In this document: in pieces, positions 27,098 through 35,016 of the stretch
How positions within the stretch are numbered: the stretch's first letter is position 1
Layout: each line of letters starts with the position of its first letter
Source: Bradyrhizobium tropiciagri
GTDB lineage: Bacteria > Pseudomonadota > Alphaproteobacteria > Rhizobiales > Xanthobacteraceae
Reading direction: 5' to 3'
Assembly: GCF_018130545.1 (NCBI RefSeq)
Contig: NZ_JAFCKF010000001.1
Span: 930,001 to 994,000, forward strand
DNA: 64,000 nt
Made by a program: the position numbers and the translations under genes
The notes under the pieces: model-generated
What the model saw: only the letters and a program-made list of their open reading frames with translations
What the model was told of the DNA's origin: nothing
The model's database searches: none

Positions 27098-28114
27098 ATG
27101 AGCGCCGCTGAAGAAATCGTAACTGAAGCCCCCGCCGTCGAGGCCGTGCCCAAGCGCGCCATGACGCTCGGCTATGGCACCTCGCTCGTCGTGCTCGCCG
27201 CACTGATCATCATCCCGCTGTTCGTGAAGAACTTCATCATCTTCCAGATGACGATGCTTCTGATCTACGCGCTGGCGGTGATGGCGCTCAACATCCTGAC
27301 CGGCGGAAGCGGCCAGTTCTCGCTCGGCCAGAGCGCGTTCTACGCCGTCGGCGCCTATACTTCGGCGATCCTGATGGAGCATGCGGGCATGAACTATGCC
27401 CTCACGCTGCCGATCGCCGGCATCGTCTGCTTCGGCTTCGGCTTCCTGTTCGGCCAGCCGGCGCTGCGGCTAAGCGGCGTCTATCTGGCGCTCGCGACCT
27501 TTGCGCTCGCTACCGCGATGCCGCAGCTGCTCAAGCTCGGCTATTTCGAGCAGTGGACCGGCGGCGTGCAGGGCCTCGTGGTCACCAAGCCGGACGCCCC
27601 GTTCGGCCTGCCGCTGTCGCAGGACATGTGGCTCTATTACTTCACCCTGGCGGTCTCGATCGCGATCTACCTCGCCTCGGTGAACCTGCTGCGCTCGCGT
27701 TCGGGGCGCGCCTTCATGGCGATCCGCGACAACGAGATCGCGGCCTCCGCGATGGGCGTCGACGTCGCGCTGTACAAGACGCTGGCGTTCGGCGTCTCGG
27801 CCGGCATCACCGGTGTCGCCGGCGGTCTCGGCGCCATCGCGGTGCAGTTCGTGGCGCCCGACGGCTACACGATCCAGCTCGCGATCTCGCTGTTCCTCGG
27901 CATGGTGGTCGGCGGCGTCGGCTGGCTGCCCGGCTCGATCGTCGGAAGCGCCTTCATCATCTTCGTGCCCAACATCGCGGAAGGCATTTCCAAGGGCCTT
28001 TCGGGCGCGGTGTTCGGCGTGCTGCTGTTCCTCGTCATCTTCCTCGTGCCGCACGGCGCCAGGCAGGTTGCGATCGTTGCCCAGCAACTGGCCGCAAAGC
28101 TCAAGAAAAACTAA
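27098..28114 (+). CDS. livM: LIV-type ABC transporter permease LivM
   Basis: 338 residues. A short hydrophilic N-terminus (MSAAEEIVTEAPAVEAVPKR) precedes eight or nine helices. ALNILTGGSGQFSLGQSAFYAVGAYT is the family signature, and RSGRAFMAIRDNEIAASAMGVDVALYKTLAF is the cytoplasmic coupling loop. The ATG at 27098 is three bases past the livH stop; an in-frame TTG at 27092 would overlap. The first of five binding-protein genes follows 29 bases downstream. Confidence 0.94.
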   Translation: MSAAEEIVTEAPAVEAVPKRAMTLGYGTSLVVLAALIIIPLFVKNFIIFQMTMLLIYALAVMALNILTGGSGQFSLGQSAFYAVGAYTSAILMEHAGMNYALTLPIAGIVCFGFGFLFGQPALRLSGVYLALATFALATAMPQLLKLGYFEQWTGGVQGLVVTKPDAPFGLPLSQDMWLYYFTLAVSIAIYLASVNLLRSRSGRAFMAIRDNEIAASAMGVDVALYKTLAFGVSAGITGVAGGLGAIAVQFVAPDGYTIQLAISLFLGMVVGGVGWLPGSIVGSAFIIFVPNIAEGISKGLSGAVFGVLLFLVIFLVPHGARQVAIVAQQLAAKLKKN

Positions 28115-28143
28115 GAATCTTTAGAACCAAACCAGGAGACATT

Positions 28144-29373
28144 ATGCTTTCTACCGTTCGGATCGCCGCGATTTCCGCGGCGATCGTCGCTGTTGCCGCG
28201 ACGTCCACTGCCGCATACGCCCAGAAGAAATACGACACCGGCGCGAGCGATACCGAGATCAAGGTCGGCAACATCATCCCCTATTCGGGACCCGCCTCCG
28301 CCTACGGCGTGATCGGCAAGACCGAAGAAGCCTATTTCAAGATGATCAACGACCGCGGTGGCATCAACGGCCGCAAGGTCAATTTCGTCAGCTATGACGA
28401 CGCCTATTCGCCGCCCAAGGCAGTCGAGCAGGTGCGCAAGCTGGTCGAGAGCGACGAAGTGCTGCTGGTCTTCAACCCGCTCGGCACGCCGTCCAACACC
28501 GCGATCCAGAAGTACCTGAACTCCAAGAAGATTCCGCAGCTGTTCGTCGCCACCGGCGCGACCAAGTGGAACGACCCGAAGAACTTCCCGTGGACCATGG
28601 GATGGCAGCCGAGCTACCAGAGCGAGGCGCAGATCTATGCCAAATGGCTGATGAAGGAGAAGCCCGACGCCAAGGTCGCGATCCTCTATCAGAACGACGA
28701 TTTCGGCAAAGACTACCTCAAGGGCACCAAGGACGGCTTCGGCGCCAAGGCGGCTTCCAGCATCATCATGGAGGAGAGCTACGAGATCTCCGAGCCGTCG
28801 ATCGACAGCCACATCGTCAAGATCAAGGCCGCTAATCCGGACGTCCTGCTGATCTACACCACGCCGAAATTCGGCGCGCAGACCATCAAGAAGACTGCCG
28901 AGCTCGGCTGGAAGCCGCTGCAGATCATCACCAACGTGTCGGCCTCGGTCGGCAGCGTGATGCAGCCGGCCGGCTTCGAGAATTCGCAGGGCGTGCTGTC
29001 GGCCGCCTATGCCAAGGACGGCGCCGATCCGCAGTGGGCCAACGATCCGAACATGAAGAAGTGGGCCGAGTTTCTCGACAAGTACATGCCGGGCGCCGAC
29101 AAGACCGACGGCGGCTACGTCTACGGCTACGGCGCCGCGCAGACGCTCGCCAAGGTGCTCGAAATGTGCGGCGACGATCTGACCCGTGCCAACGTCATGA
29201 AGCAGGCGGCGAGCCTGAAGGACTTTACGCCGGACACCCTGCTGCCCGGCGTCAAGATCAACACCTCGGCCACCGACTTCGCCCCGATCGCCCAGCTGCA
29301 GATGCAGCGCTTCAAGGGCCAGAAATGGGAACTGTTCGGTGACATCATTTCCGGCGACGTTCCCTCCGAATAA
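28144..29373 (+). CDS. LIV-type periplasmic substrate-binding protein, array copy 1
   Basis: 409 residues, type I periplasmic binding fold. The signal peptide MLSTVRIAAISAAIVAVAAT...AAYA is followed by the mature start QKKYDTGASDTEIKVGNIIP. The ligand-side blocks PYSGPASAYGVIGK, FVSYDDAYSPPKAVEQ and FVATGATKWNDPK are shared by all five copies. It differs from them at the hinge (LLIYTTPKFGAQTIKK). The ATG at 28144 follows the livM stop by 29 bases with an AGGAG site, so this copy is part of the liv operon. It is closed by a terminator-like hairpin at 29399-29430. Confidence 0.94.
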   Translation: MLSTVRIAAISAAIVAVAATSTAAYAQKKYDTGASDTEIKVGNIIPYSGPASAYGVIGKTEEAYFKMINDRGGINGRKVNFVSYDDAYSPPKAVEQVRKLVESDEVLLVFNPLGTPSNTAIQKYLNSKKIPQLFVATGATKWNDPKNFPWTMGWQPSYQSEAQIYAKWLMKEKPDAKVAILYQNDDFGKDYLKGTKDGFGAKAASSIIMEESYEISEPSIDSHIVKIKAANPDVLLIYTTPKFGAQTIKKTAELGWKPLQIITNVSASVGSVMQPAGFENSQGVLSAAYAKDGADPQWANDPNMKKWAEFLDKYMPGADKTDGGYVYGYGAAQTLAKVLEMCGDDLTRANVMKQAASLKDFTPDTLLPGVKINTSATDFAPIAQLQMQRFKGQKWELFGDIISGDVPSE

Positions 29374-29398
29374 CGTTGCACTGCGGAAATAAACAACG

Positions 29399-29430
29399 GG
29401 CCTCCGCGATATCCCTCGCGGGGGCTTTTT
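29399..29430 (+). terminator. intrinsic terminator after binding-protein copy 1
   Basis: GGCCTCCGCGA pairs with TCGCGGGGGC around a short loop, followed by TTTTT. It closes the livGFHM plus copy 1 unit. Confidence 0.75.
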
Positions 29431-29491
29431 GTTGACGCCCCGCGCCGTTCGTATTGAATACTGCCCAACAAAGAACCCGAGGTGGGGAAAC

Positions 29492-30718
29492 ATGACTGCC
29501 GCACGTCCGTCCCTGACGGCGCTGTTGTCCGCATTCGCTCTGATCCTGACGAGCTGCAATGTCGCGCTGGCGCAGAAGACATACGACACCGGGGCCAGCG
29601 ACACCGAGATCAAGATCGGCAACACCGTGCCCTATAGCGGCCCGGCCTCGGCCTATGGGGTGATCGGCAGGACCGAGGCGGCCTACTTCAAGATGATCAA
29701 CGAGGCCGGCGGCATCCGCGGCCGCAAGATCACCTTCATCTCCTATGACGATAGCTACTCGCCGGCCAAGACCGTGGAGCAAACCCGCAAGCTGGTCGAG
29801 AACGACGAGGTGTTGCTGGTGTTCGGCTCGGTTGGTACCGCAACCAACGCGTCGGTCCGAAAGTACATGAACGAGAAGCAGGTGCCGCAGCTGTTCATCG
29901 CCTCCGGCGGCTCCAAGTGGAACGACCCCAAGAACTATCCATGGACCATGGGCTGGCAGCCGTCCTACCAGGACGAGGCGCGGGTCTACGCAAAATACAT
30001 CATGAAGCACAAGCCCGATGCCAAGGTTGCCGTGCTCTACCAGAATGACGACTTCGGCAAGGACTACCTCAAGGGCCTGAAGGACGCCTTCGGCGACAAG
30101 GCCTCGATGATCGTCGCCGAGGAAGCCTATGAGACCTCCGAGCCCGCGATCGACAATCACATCGTCAAGCTGAAGGCCGCCGGCGCCGACACCTTCATCA
30201 GCATCACGTCACCGAAATTCGCGGCACAGGCGATCAAGAAGGCCGCCGAAATCGCCTGGACGCCATTGCAGATCGTCGCCAACGTCTCGGCCTCGGTCGG
30301 CGGCGTGATGCAGCCGGCCGGCTTCGAGAATTCGCAGGGCATCCTGTCGGCGTCCTATCTCAAGGACGGCGCCGATCCGCAGTGGGACAAGGATCCCGGC
30401 ATGGAGAAATTCCTTGCCTTCCTCAAGAAGGATTATCCCGACGCCAACAAGCTCGACGGCGCCACCTCCTACGGTTACGCCGCCGCGCAGACCATGGTGA
30501 AGGTGCTGGAGATGTGCGGTGACGATCTGACCCGCGCCAATGTCATGAAGCAGGCCGCGAGCCTGAAGGATTATGTCCCCGACACGCTGCTGCCCGGCAT
30601 CAGCATCAACACCTCGCCGACCGACTTCGCGCCGATCAAGCAACTGCGCTTGATGCGGTTCAAGGGCGAGAAGTGGGAGCTGTTCGGTGACATCATTTCG
30701 AGCAATCTGAGCAACTGA
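29492..30718 (+). CDS. LIV-type periplasmic substrate-binding protein, array copy 2
   Basis: 408 residues. The start ATG 29492 has GAGGTGGGG upstream; a longer frame begins inside the preceding terminator. Unlike its siblings, the signal region reads FALILTSCNVALAQKTYD. LTSC fits a lipobox, so the protein could be lipid-anchored, although an AxA-type cut (ALA before QKTYD) is also possible. The mature part keeps TGASDTEIKIGNTVPYSGPASAYGVIG but has diverged elsewhere (FGSVGTATNASVRKYMNEKQ; FIASGGSKWNDPK). Different specificity is therefore likely. Confidence 0.93.
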   Translation: MTAARPSLTALLSAFALILTSCNVALAQKTYDTGASDTEIKIGNTVPYSGPASAYGVIGRTEAAYFKMINEAGGIRGRKITFISYDDSYSPAKTVEQTRKLVENDEVLLVFGSVGTATNASVRKYMNEKQVPQLFIASGGSKWNDPKNYPWTMGWQPSYQDEARVYAKYIMKHKPDAKVAVLYQNDDFGKDYLKGLKDAFGDKASMIVAEEAYETSEPAIDNHIVKLKAAGADTFISITSPKFAAQAIKKAAEIAWTPLQIVANVSASVGGVMQPAGFENSQGILSASYLKDGADPQWDKDPGMEKFLAFLKKDYPDANKLDGATSYGYAAAQTMVKVLEMCGDDLTRANVMKQAASLKDYVPDTLLPGISINTSPTDFAPIKQLRLMRFKGEKWELFGDIISSNLSN

Positions 30719-30816
30719 CCGTCGCACTCAACTCAGCAGCGTTTGCTAAACGCAGCACAATCTCTGCGGATCGCGCGGCAAGACCATCAGCTCCTGAGAT
30801 TGTCGACTAAAGATGC

Positions 30817-30846
30817 AGCCCCTGCGGTCACGCCGCGGGGGCTTTT
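30817..30846 (+). terminator. intrinsic terminator after binding-protein copy 2
   Basis: AGCCCCTGCGG pairs with CCGCGGGGGCT around TCACG, followed by TTTTCGTT. Its sequence is related to the hairpins after the neighbouring copies. Confidence 0.7.
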
Positions 30847-30947
30847 CGTTGAGACGCCCCCGGCAAGATGATAGTTTTCACTGATAACAACGAGCCCTCG
30901 AAACAGGGGGCCACGACACATCATCTGCTATCAGGGAGAGAAACCGT

Positions 30948-32174
30948 ATGTCTGCAACACGACATCTGGCGGCATTTGCCGTTGCGTTCGCGCTCGTCTC
31001 CGCATCCGGCAGCGCAGCGCTTGCCCAGAAGAAATACGACACCGGCGCCAGCGATACCGAGATCAAGATCGGCAACATCATGCCTTACAGCGGCCCCGCG
31101 TCCGCCTATGGCGTGATCGGCAAGACCGAGGAGGCCTATTTCCGCAAGATCAACGCCGAGGGCGGCATCAACGGCCGCAAGATCACCTTCATCAGCTATG
31201 ACGACGCCTACACGCCGCCGAAGACCGTCGAGCAGGCGCGCAAGCTGGTCGAGAGCGACGAAGTGCTGATGATCTTCAATCCGCTGGGCACGCCGCCGAA
31301 CTCGGCGATCCAGAGATACATGAACCAGAAGAAGGTGCCGCAGCTGTTCGTCGCCACCGGCGCCACCAAGTGGAACGATCCGAAGGATTTTCCCTGGACC
31401 ATGGGCTGGCAGCCCAACTACCAGAGCGAGACCCAGATCTACGCAAAATACATCCTGAAGAACATGCCGAACGCCAAGATCGCCGTGCTCTACCAGAACG
31501 ACGATTACGGCAAGGACTACCTGAAAGGCTTCAAGGATGGGCTCGGCGCGAAGGCGGCGTCGATGATCGTCGCGGAAGACGCTTACGAGGTCACTGAGCC
31601 GACCATCGACTCGCATATCGTGACGCTGAAGGCTTCGGGCGCCGACGTCTTCATGAACATCACCACACCGAAATTCGCGGCGCAGGCGATCAAGAAGAAC
31701 GCCGAGCTCGGCTGGAAGCCGCTGCACTTCCTCAACAACGTCTCGGCATCGATCGGCAGCGTGATCGCGCCCGCAGGCATGGAGAACGCCCAGGGCATCA
31801 TCTCCTCGGCCTATCTGAAGGATCCGACCGACCCGCAGTGGAAGACCGATCCTGCCATGATCGCCTGGAATCAGTTCCTGGATAAATACTATCCGGACGC
31901 CAACCGCGCCGACGCTTCGGTGATGTACGCTTACACCGTAGCCCAGGGGCTGGTGCATGTGCTGAAGGCGTGCGGCGATGATCTCACCCGCGCGAACATC
32001 ATGAAGCAGGCGGCGAGCATCCAGAACCTCGAGCTCGGCGGTCTCTTGCCTGGCATCAAGGTCAACACCTCGGCGACCGACTTCGCACCCCTCTCGCAGC
32101 TGCAGCTTGAGCGCTTCAAAGGCCAGACCTGGGAGCGCTTTGGCGACATTTTGAGCAGCGACGTCGGCGGCTAG
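30948..32174 (+). CDS. LIV-type periplasmic substrate-binding protein, array copy 3
   Basis: 408 residues. The signal peptide MSATRHLAAFAVAFALVSAS ends at ALA, then QKKYDTGASDTEIKIGNIMP. It shares long identical runs with copy 4 (for example ETQIYAKYILKNMPNAKI). The ligand-pocket part differs: FMNITTPKFAAQAIKKNAEL, NNVSASIGSVIAPAGM and MYAYTVAQGLVHVLKACG. AGGGAGAGA lies nine bases before the ATG. Its leader (30866-30947) is duplicated before copy 4, so this gene and copy 4 are probably the latest duplication. Confidence 0.94.
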   Translation: MSATRHLAAFAVAFALVSASGSAALAQKKYDTGASDTEIKIGNIMPYSGPASAYGVIGKTEEAYFRKINAEGGINGRKITFISYDDAYTPPKTVEQARKLVESDEVLMIFNPLGTPPNSAIQRYMNQKKVPQLFVATGATKWNDPKDFPWTMGWQPNYQSETQIYAKYILKNMPNAKIAVLYQNDDYGKDYLKGFKDGLGAKAASMIVAEDAYEVTEPTIDSHIVTLKASGADVFMNITTPKFAAQAIKKNAELGWKPLHFLNNVSASIGSVIAPAGMENAQGIISSAYLKDPTDPQWKTDPAMIAWNQFLDKYYPDANRADASVMYAYTVAQGLVHVLKACGDDLTRANIMKQAASIQNLELGGLLPGIKVNTSATDFAPLSQLQLERFKGQTWERFGDILSSDVGG

Positions 32175-32199
32175 GCCGCACGCGACCCACCAAGGACGC

Positions 32200-32227
32200 A
32201 GCCCCTGCGGCAATGTCGCAGGGGCTT
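32200..32227 (+). terminator. terminator-like hairpin after binding-protein copy 3
   Basis: AGCCCCTGCG pairs perfectly with CGCAGGGGCT around GCAATGT. The following T-tract is degraded (TTGTC), so its efficiency is uncertain. Confidence 0.55.
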
Positions 32228-32248
32228 GTCGTTGAGGCGATCCGGCTA

Positions 32249-32333
32249 AAATGATAATCATATCGAACAACAACAGAGCCACCGAAACAGGGGGCCGCGA
32301 CACATTCGTCCGACAACAGGGAGAGAGACATCT
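32249..32333 (+). repeat. duplicated leader, second copy (first copy 30866-30947)
   Basis: Both stretches contain ATGATA near their start and CGAAACAGGGGGCC then CGACACAT in the middle. Both close with AGGGAGAGA just before the start codon. The region would hold the promoter and ribosome site of binding-protein copies 3 and 4. The shared block is non-coding in all frames I read. Confidence 0.75.
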
Positions 32334-33560
32334 ATGTCCGTTACTACAAGGCTTGCGGTCCTTGGGGCCGCGCTCGCGCTCGTCGCGACGTCCGGCAGCG
32401 CTGCGTTTGCCCAGAAGAAATACGACACCGGGGCCACCGACACCGAGATCAAGATCGGCAACATCATGCCTTACAGCGGCCCCGCGTCCGCCTATGGCGT
32501 GATCGGCAAGACCGAGGCCGCCTATTTCAAGAAGATCAACGACGCCGGCGGCATCAACGGCCGCAAGATCAACTTCATCTCCTATGACGACGCCTATTCG
32601 CCGCCGAAGGCCGTGGAGCAGGCCCGCAAGCTGGTCGAGAGCGACGAGGTGCTGCTGATCTTCAACTCGCTCGGCACGCCGTCGAACTCGGCGATCCAGA
32701 AATACATGAACTCCAAGAAGGTGCCGCAGCTGTTCGTCGCCACCGGCGCGACCAAGTGGAACGACCCGAAGGATTTCCCCTGGACCATGGGCTGGCAGCC
32801 CAACTACCAGAGCGAGACCCAGATCTACGCAAAGTACATCCTGAAGAACATGCCGAACGCCAAGATCGCGGTGCTCTACCAGAACGACGATTACGGCAAG
32901 GACTATCTGAAGGGGCTGAAGGACGGCCTCGGCCAGAAAGCCGCCAGCATGATCGTCGCCGAGGAGAGCTTCGAGACGTCGCAGCCGACCATCGACAGCA
33001 ACATCGTCAAGCTGAAGGCCAGCAACGCCGACGTCTTCATCGACATCGCGACGCCGAAATTCGCGGCCCAGGCAATCAAGAAGGTTGCCGAGATCGGCTG
33101 GAAGCCGACCCACTTCCTCAACAACGTGTCAGCCTCGGTCGGCAGCGTGATCAAACCGGCCGGCTTCGAGAACGCGCAGGACATCATCTCCGCGGCCTAT
33201 CTGAAGGATGCTTCCGACAAGCAGTGGGACAATGATCCCGGCATGAAGGAATTCTACGCCTTCATGGCCAAGGATTTCCCCGAGGGCGACAAGCTCGACG
33301 GCGGCACCGTGGTCGGCTTCGGCGTGGCGCAGACCCTGGTCCAGGTGCTCAAGCAGTGCGGCGACAACCTCACCCGCGAGAACATCATGAAGCAGGCGGC
33401 CAATCTGCAGGATTTCCGCACCGAAGTGCTGCTGCCGGGCATCAAGATCAACACCGCCGCGAACGACTTCGCTCCGATCAGCCAGCTGCAGCTGATGAAG
33501 TTCAAGGGCGAGAAATGGGAACTGTTCGGCGACATCATCAGCGCCGACGTCGGCGGCTGA
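32334..33560 (+). CDS. LIV-type periplasmic substrate-binding protein, array copy 4
   Basis: 408 residues. The signal peptide is MSVTTRLAVLGAALALVATS...AAFA and the mature start QKKYDTGATDTEIKIGNIMP. Closest to copy 3 by eye, including the leader DNA. Divergence is concentrated in the second lobe: FIDIATPKFAAQAIKKVAEI, AYLKDASDKQWDNDPGMKEF and VGFGVAQTLVQVLKQCGDNL. The copies thus keep the transporter-docking surface and vary pocket residues, which is the pattern expected for a widened substrate range. A terminator follows at 33588. Confidence 0.94.
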   Translation: MSVTTRLAVLGAALALVATSGSAAFAQKKYDTGATDTEIKIGNIMPYSGPASAYGVIGKTEAAYFKKINDAGGINGRKINFISYDDAYSPPKAVEQARKLVESDEVLLIFNSLGTPSNSAIQKYMNSKKVPQLFVATGATKWNDPKDFPWTMGWQPNYQSETQIYAKYILKNMPNAKIAVLYQNDDYGKDYLKGLKDGLGQKAASMIVAEESFETSQPTIDSNIVKLKASNADVFIDIATPKFAAQAIKKVAEIGWKPTHFLNNVSASVGSVIKPAGFENAQDIISAAYLKDASDKQWDNDPGMKEFYAFMAKDFPEGDKLDGGTVVGFGVAQTLVQVLKQCGDNLTRENIMKQAANLQDFRTEVLLPGIKINTAANDFAPISQLQLMKFKGEKWELFGDIISADVGG

Positions 33561-33587
33561 TTTTTCACGAATTGCCGACTGAAAATG

Positions 33588-33619
33588 GCCCTCTGCGATA
33601 CCGTCGCAGGGGGCTTTTT
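33588..33619 (+). terminator. intrinsic terminator after binding-protein copy 4
   Basis: GCCCTCTGCGA pairs with TCGCAGGGGGC around TACCG, followed by TTTTTC. Confidence 0.75.
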
Positions 33620-33762
33620 CGTGAACCCTGTCATCTGCTCACCGACTCCGGGAGGCGATGCCCGCTTACACTTTGTCCGGCAATGCGCTAGGTAAACCGG
33701 CAAGACCCCGACAAAGAACCGGGCGCCCTTGCGCGCCGGCAACAACAAGGAGATTTCGGGAC

Positions 33763-34995
33763 ATGCCGATGCCGATCCGTCACCGTGTCGCAACCGCCCT
33801 GCTCGGCCTCGCCGTCGCCACCGCGACGGGACATGCCGCATGGGCGCAGAAAAAATACGACACCGGCGCGAGCGACACCGAGATCAAGATCGGCAACATC
33901 GTGCCCTATAGCGGTCCGGCCTCGGCCTATGGCGTGGTCGGCAAGGCGATGGCCGCGGTGTTCAAGAAGGTCAACGACGACGGCGGCATCAACGGGCGCA
34001 AGATCAACTTCATCTCCTACGATGATGCCTATTCGCCGCCGAAGGCCGTGGAGCAGGCGCGCAAGCTGGTCGAGAGCGACGAGGTGCTGTTCCTGTTCGG
34101 CACGCTCGGCACTGCCTCCAACACCGCGATCCAGAAATATCTCAACGCCAAGAAGGTGCCGCAGCTGTTCGTCGCCACCGGCGCCACCAAGTGGAACGAC
34201 CCGAAGGCCTTCCCGTGGACCATGGGCTGGCTGCCGAGCTACCAGAGCGAGTCGCGGATCTACGCGAAATATCTGCTCAAGGAGAAGCCCGGAGCCAAGG
34301 TGGCGGTGCTCTATCAGAACGACGACATGGGCAAGGACTATCTGAAGGGCCTCGAAGACGGCTTTGCCAGCGATCCCGCGCGGATCGTCGCCAAGGAGAG
34401 CTACGAGGTCGCCGAGCCGACCATCGATTCCCATGTGGTGCGGCTGAAATCCTCCAATCCCGACGTCATCATCTTCTTCACCACGCCGAAGTTCGGCGCG
34501 CAGTCGATCAAGAAGCTCGGTGAGATGAATTGGAAGCCGGTGACGATCGTTTCCAACGTCTCGGCCTCCACCGCGACGGTGATGCGTCCGGCCGGGCTCG
34601 ACAATGCGCAGGGCGTGATCTCGGCGGCTTATGCGAAGGACGCCAGCGATCCGCAGTGGAAGGACGATTCCGGCATGAAGGCGTTCGACGAGCTGCTCGC
34701 CAAATACATGCCGGACACCAACCGCGTCGATGCCTCGGCAATGACCGGCTACAACATGGCGACCACGATGGTCGAGGTGCTGCGCCGCTGCGGCGACGAC
34801 CTCACCCGCGCCAATGTGATGAAGCAGGCGGCGAGCCTGAAGCAGTTTGCGCAGGGCGGCCTGCTGCCCGGCGTGACGCTGTCGACCGGGCCCGCCGACT
34901 TCCAGCCGATCGAGCAGTTGCAGCTGATGCAGTTCAAGGGCGAACGCTGGCAATTGTTCGGCGACGTCATCAGCGGCGAGATCGCCGGCAACTGA
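33763..34995 (+). CDS. LIV-type periplasmic substrate-binding protein, array copy 5
   Basis: 410 residues from ATG 33763 (AAGGAG ten bases upstream); an ATG two codons later is possible. The signal ends GHAAWA, then QKKYDTGASDTEIKIGNIVP. It differs most at the ligand entry: GVVGKAMAAVFKKVNDDGG where the others have GKTEAAYFK. Other differences are LPSYQSESRIYAKYLLKEKP and FFTTPKFGAQSIKKLGEM. No terminator follows. The glycerate-kinase-type gene begins 21 bases downstream, so the two are probably one transcript. Confidence 0.94.
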   Translation: MPMPIRHRVATALLGLAVATATGHAAWAQKKYDTGASDTEIKIGNIVPYSGPASAYGVVGKAMAAVFKKVNDDGGINGRKINFISYDDAYSPPKAVEQARKLVESDEVLFLFGTLGTASNTAIQKYLNAKKVPQLFVATGATKWNDPKAFPWTMGWLPSYQSESRIYAKYLLKEKPGAKVAVLYQNDDMGKDYLKGLEDGFASDPARIVAKESYEVAEPTIDSHVVRLKSSNPDVIIFFTTPKFGAQSIKKLGEMNWKPVTIVSNVSASTATVMRPAGLDNAQGVISAAYAKDASDPQWKDDSGMKAFDELLAKYMPDTNRVDASAMTGYNMATTMVEVLRRCGDDLTRANVMKQAASLKQFAQGGLLPGVTLSTGPADFQPIEQLQLMQFKGERWQLFGDVISGEIAGN

Positions 34996-35016
34996 CCACG
35001 TAACGAAAGCACAGCC

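Noticed and set aside
27553-28143. Upstream extension of binding-protein copy 1
   Set aside because: The extra ~197 residues lie inside livM in another frame. The signal peptide and ribosome site place the start at 28144.
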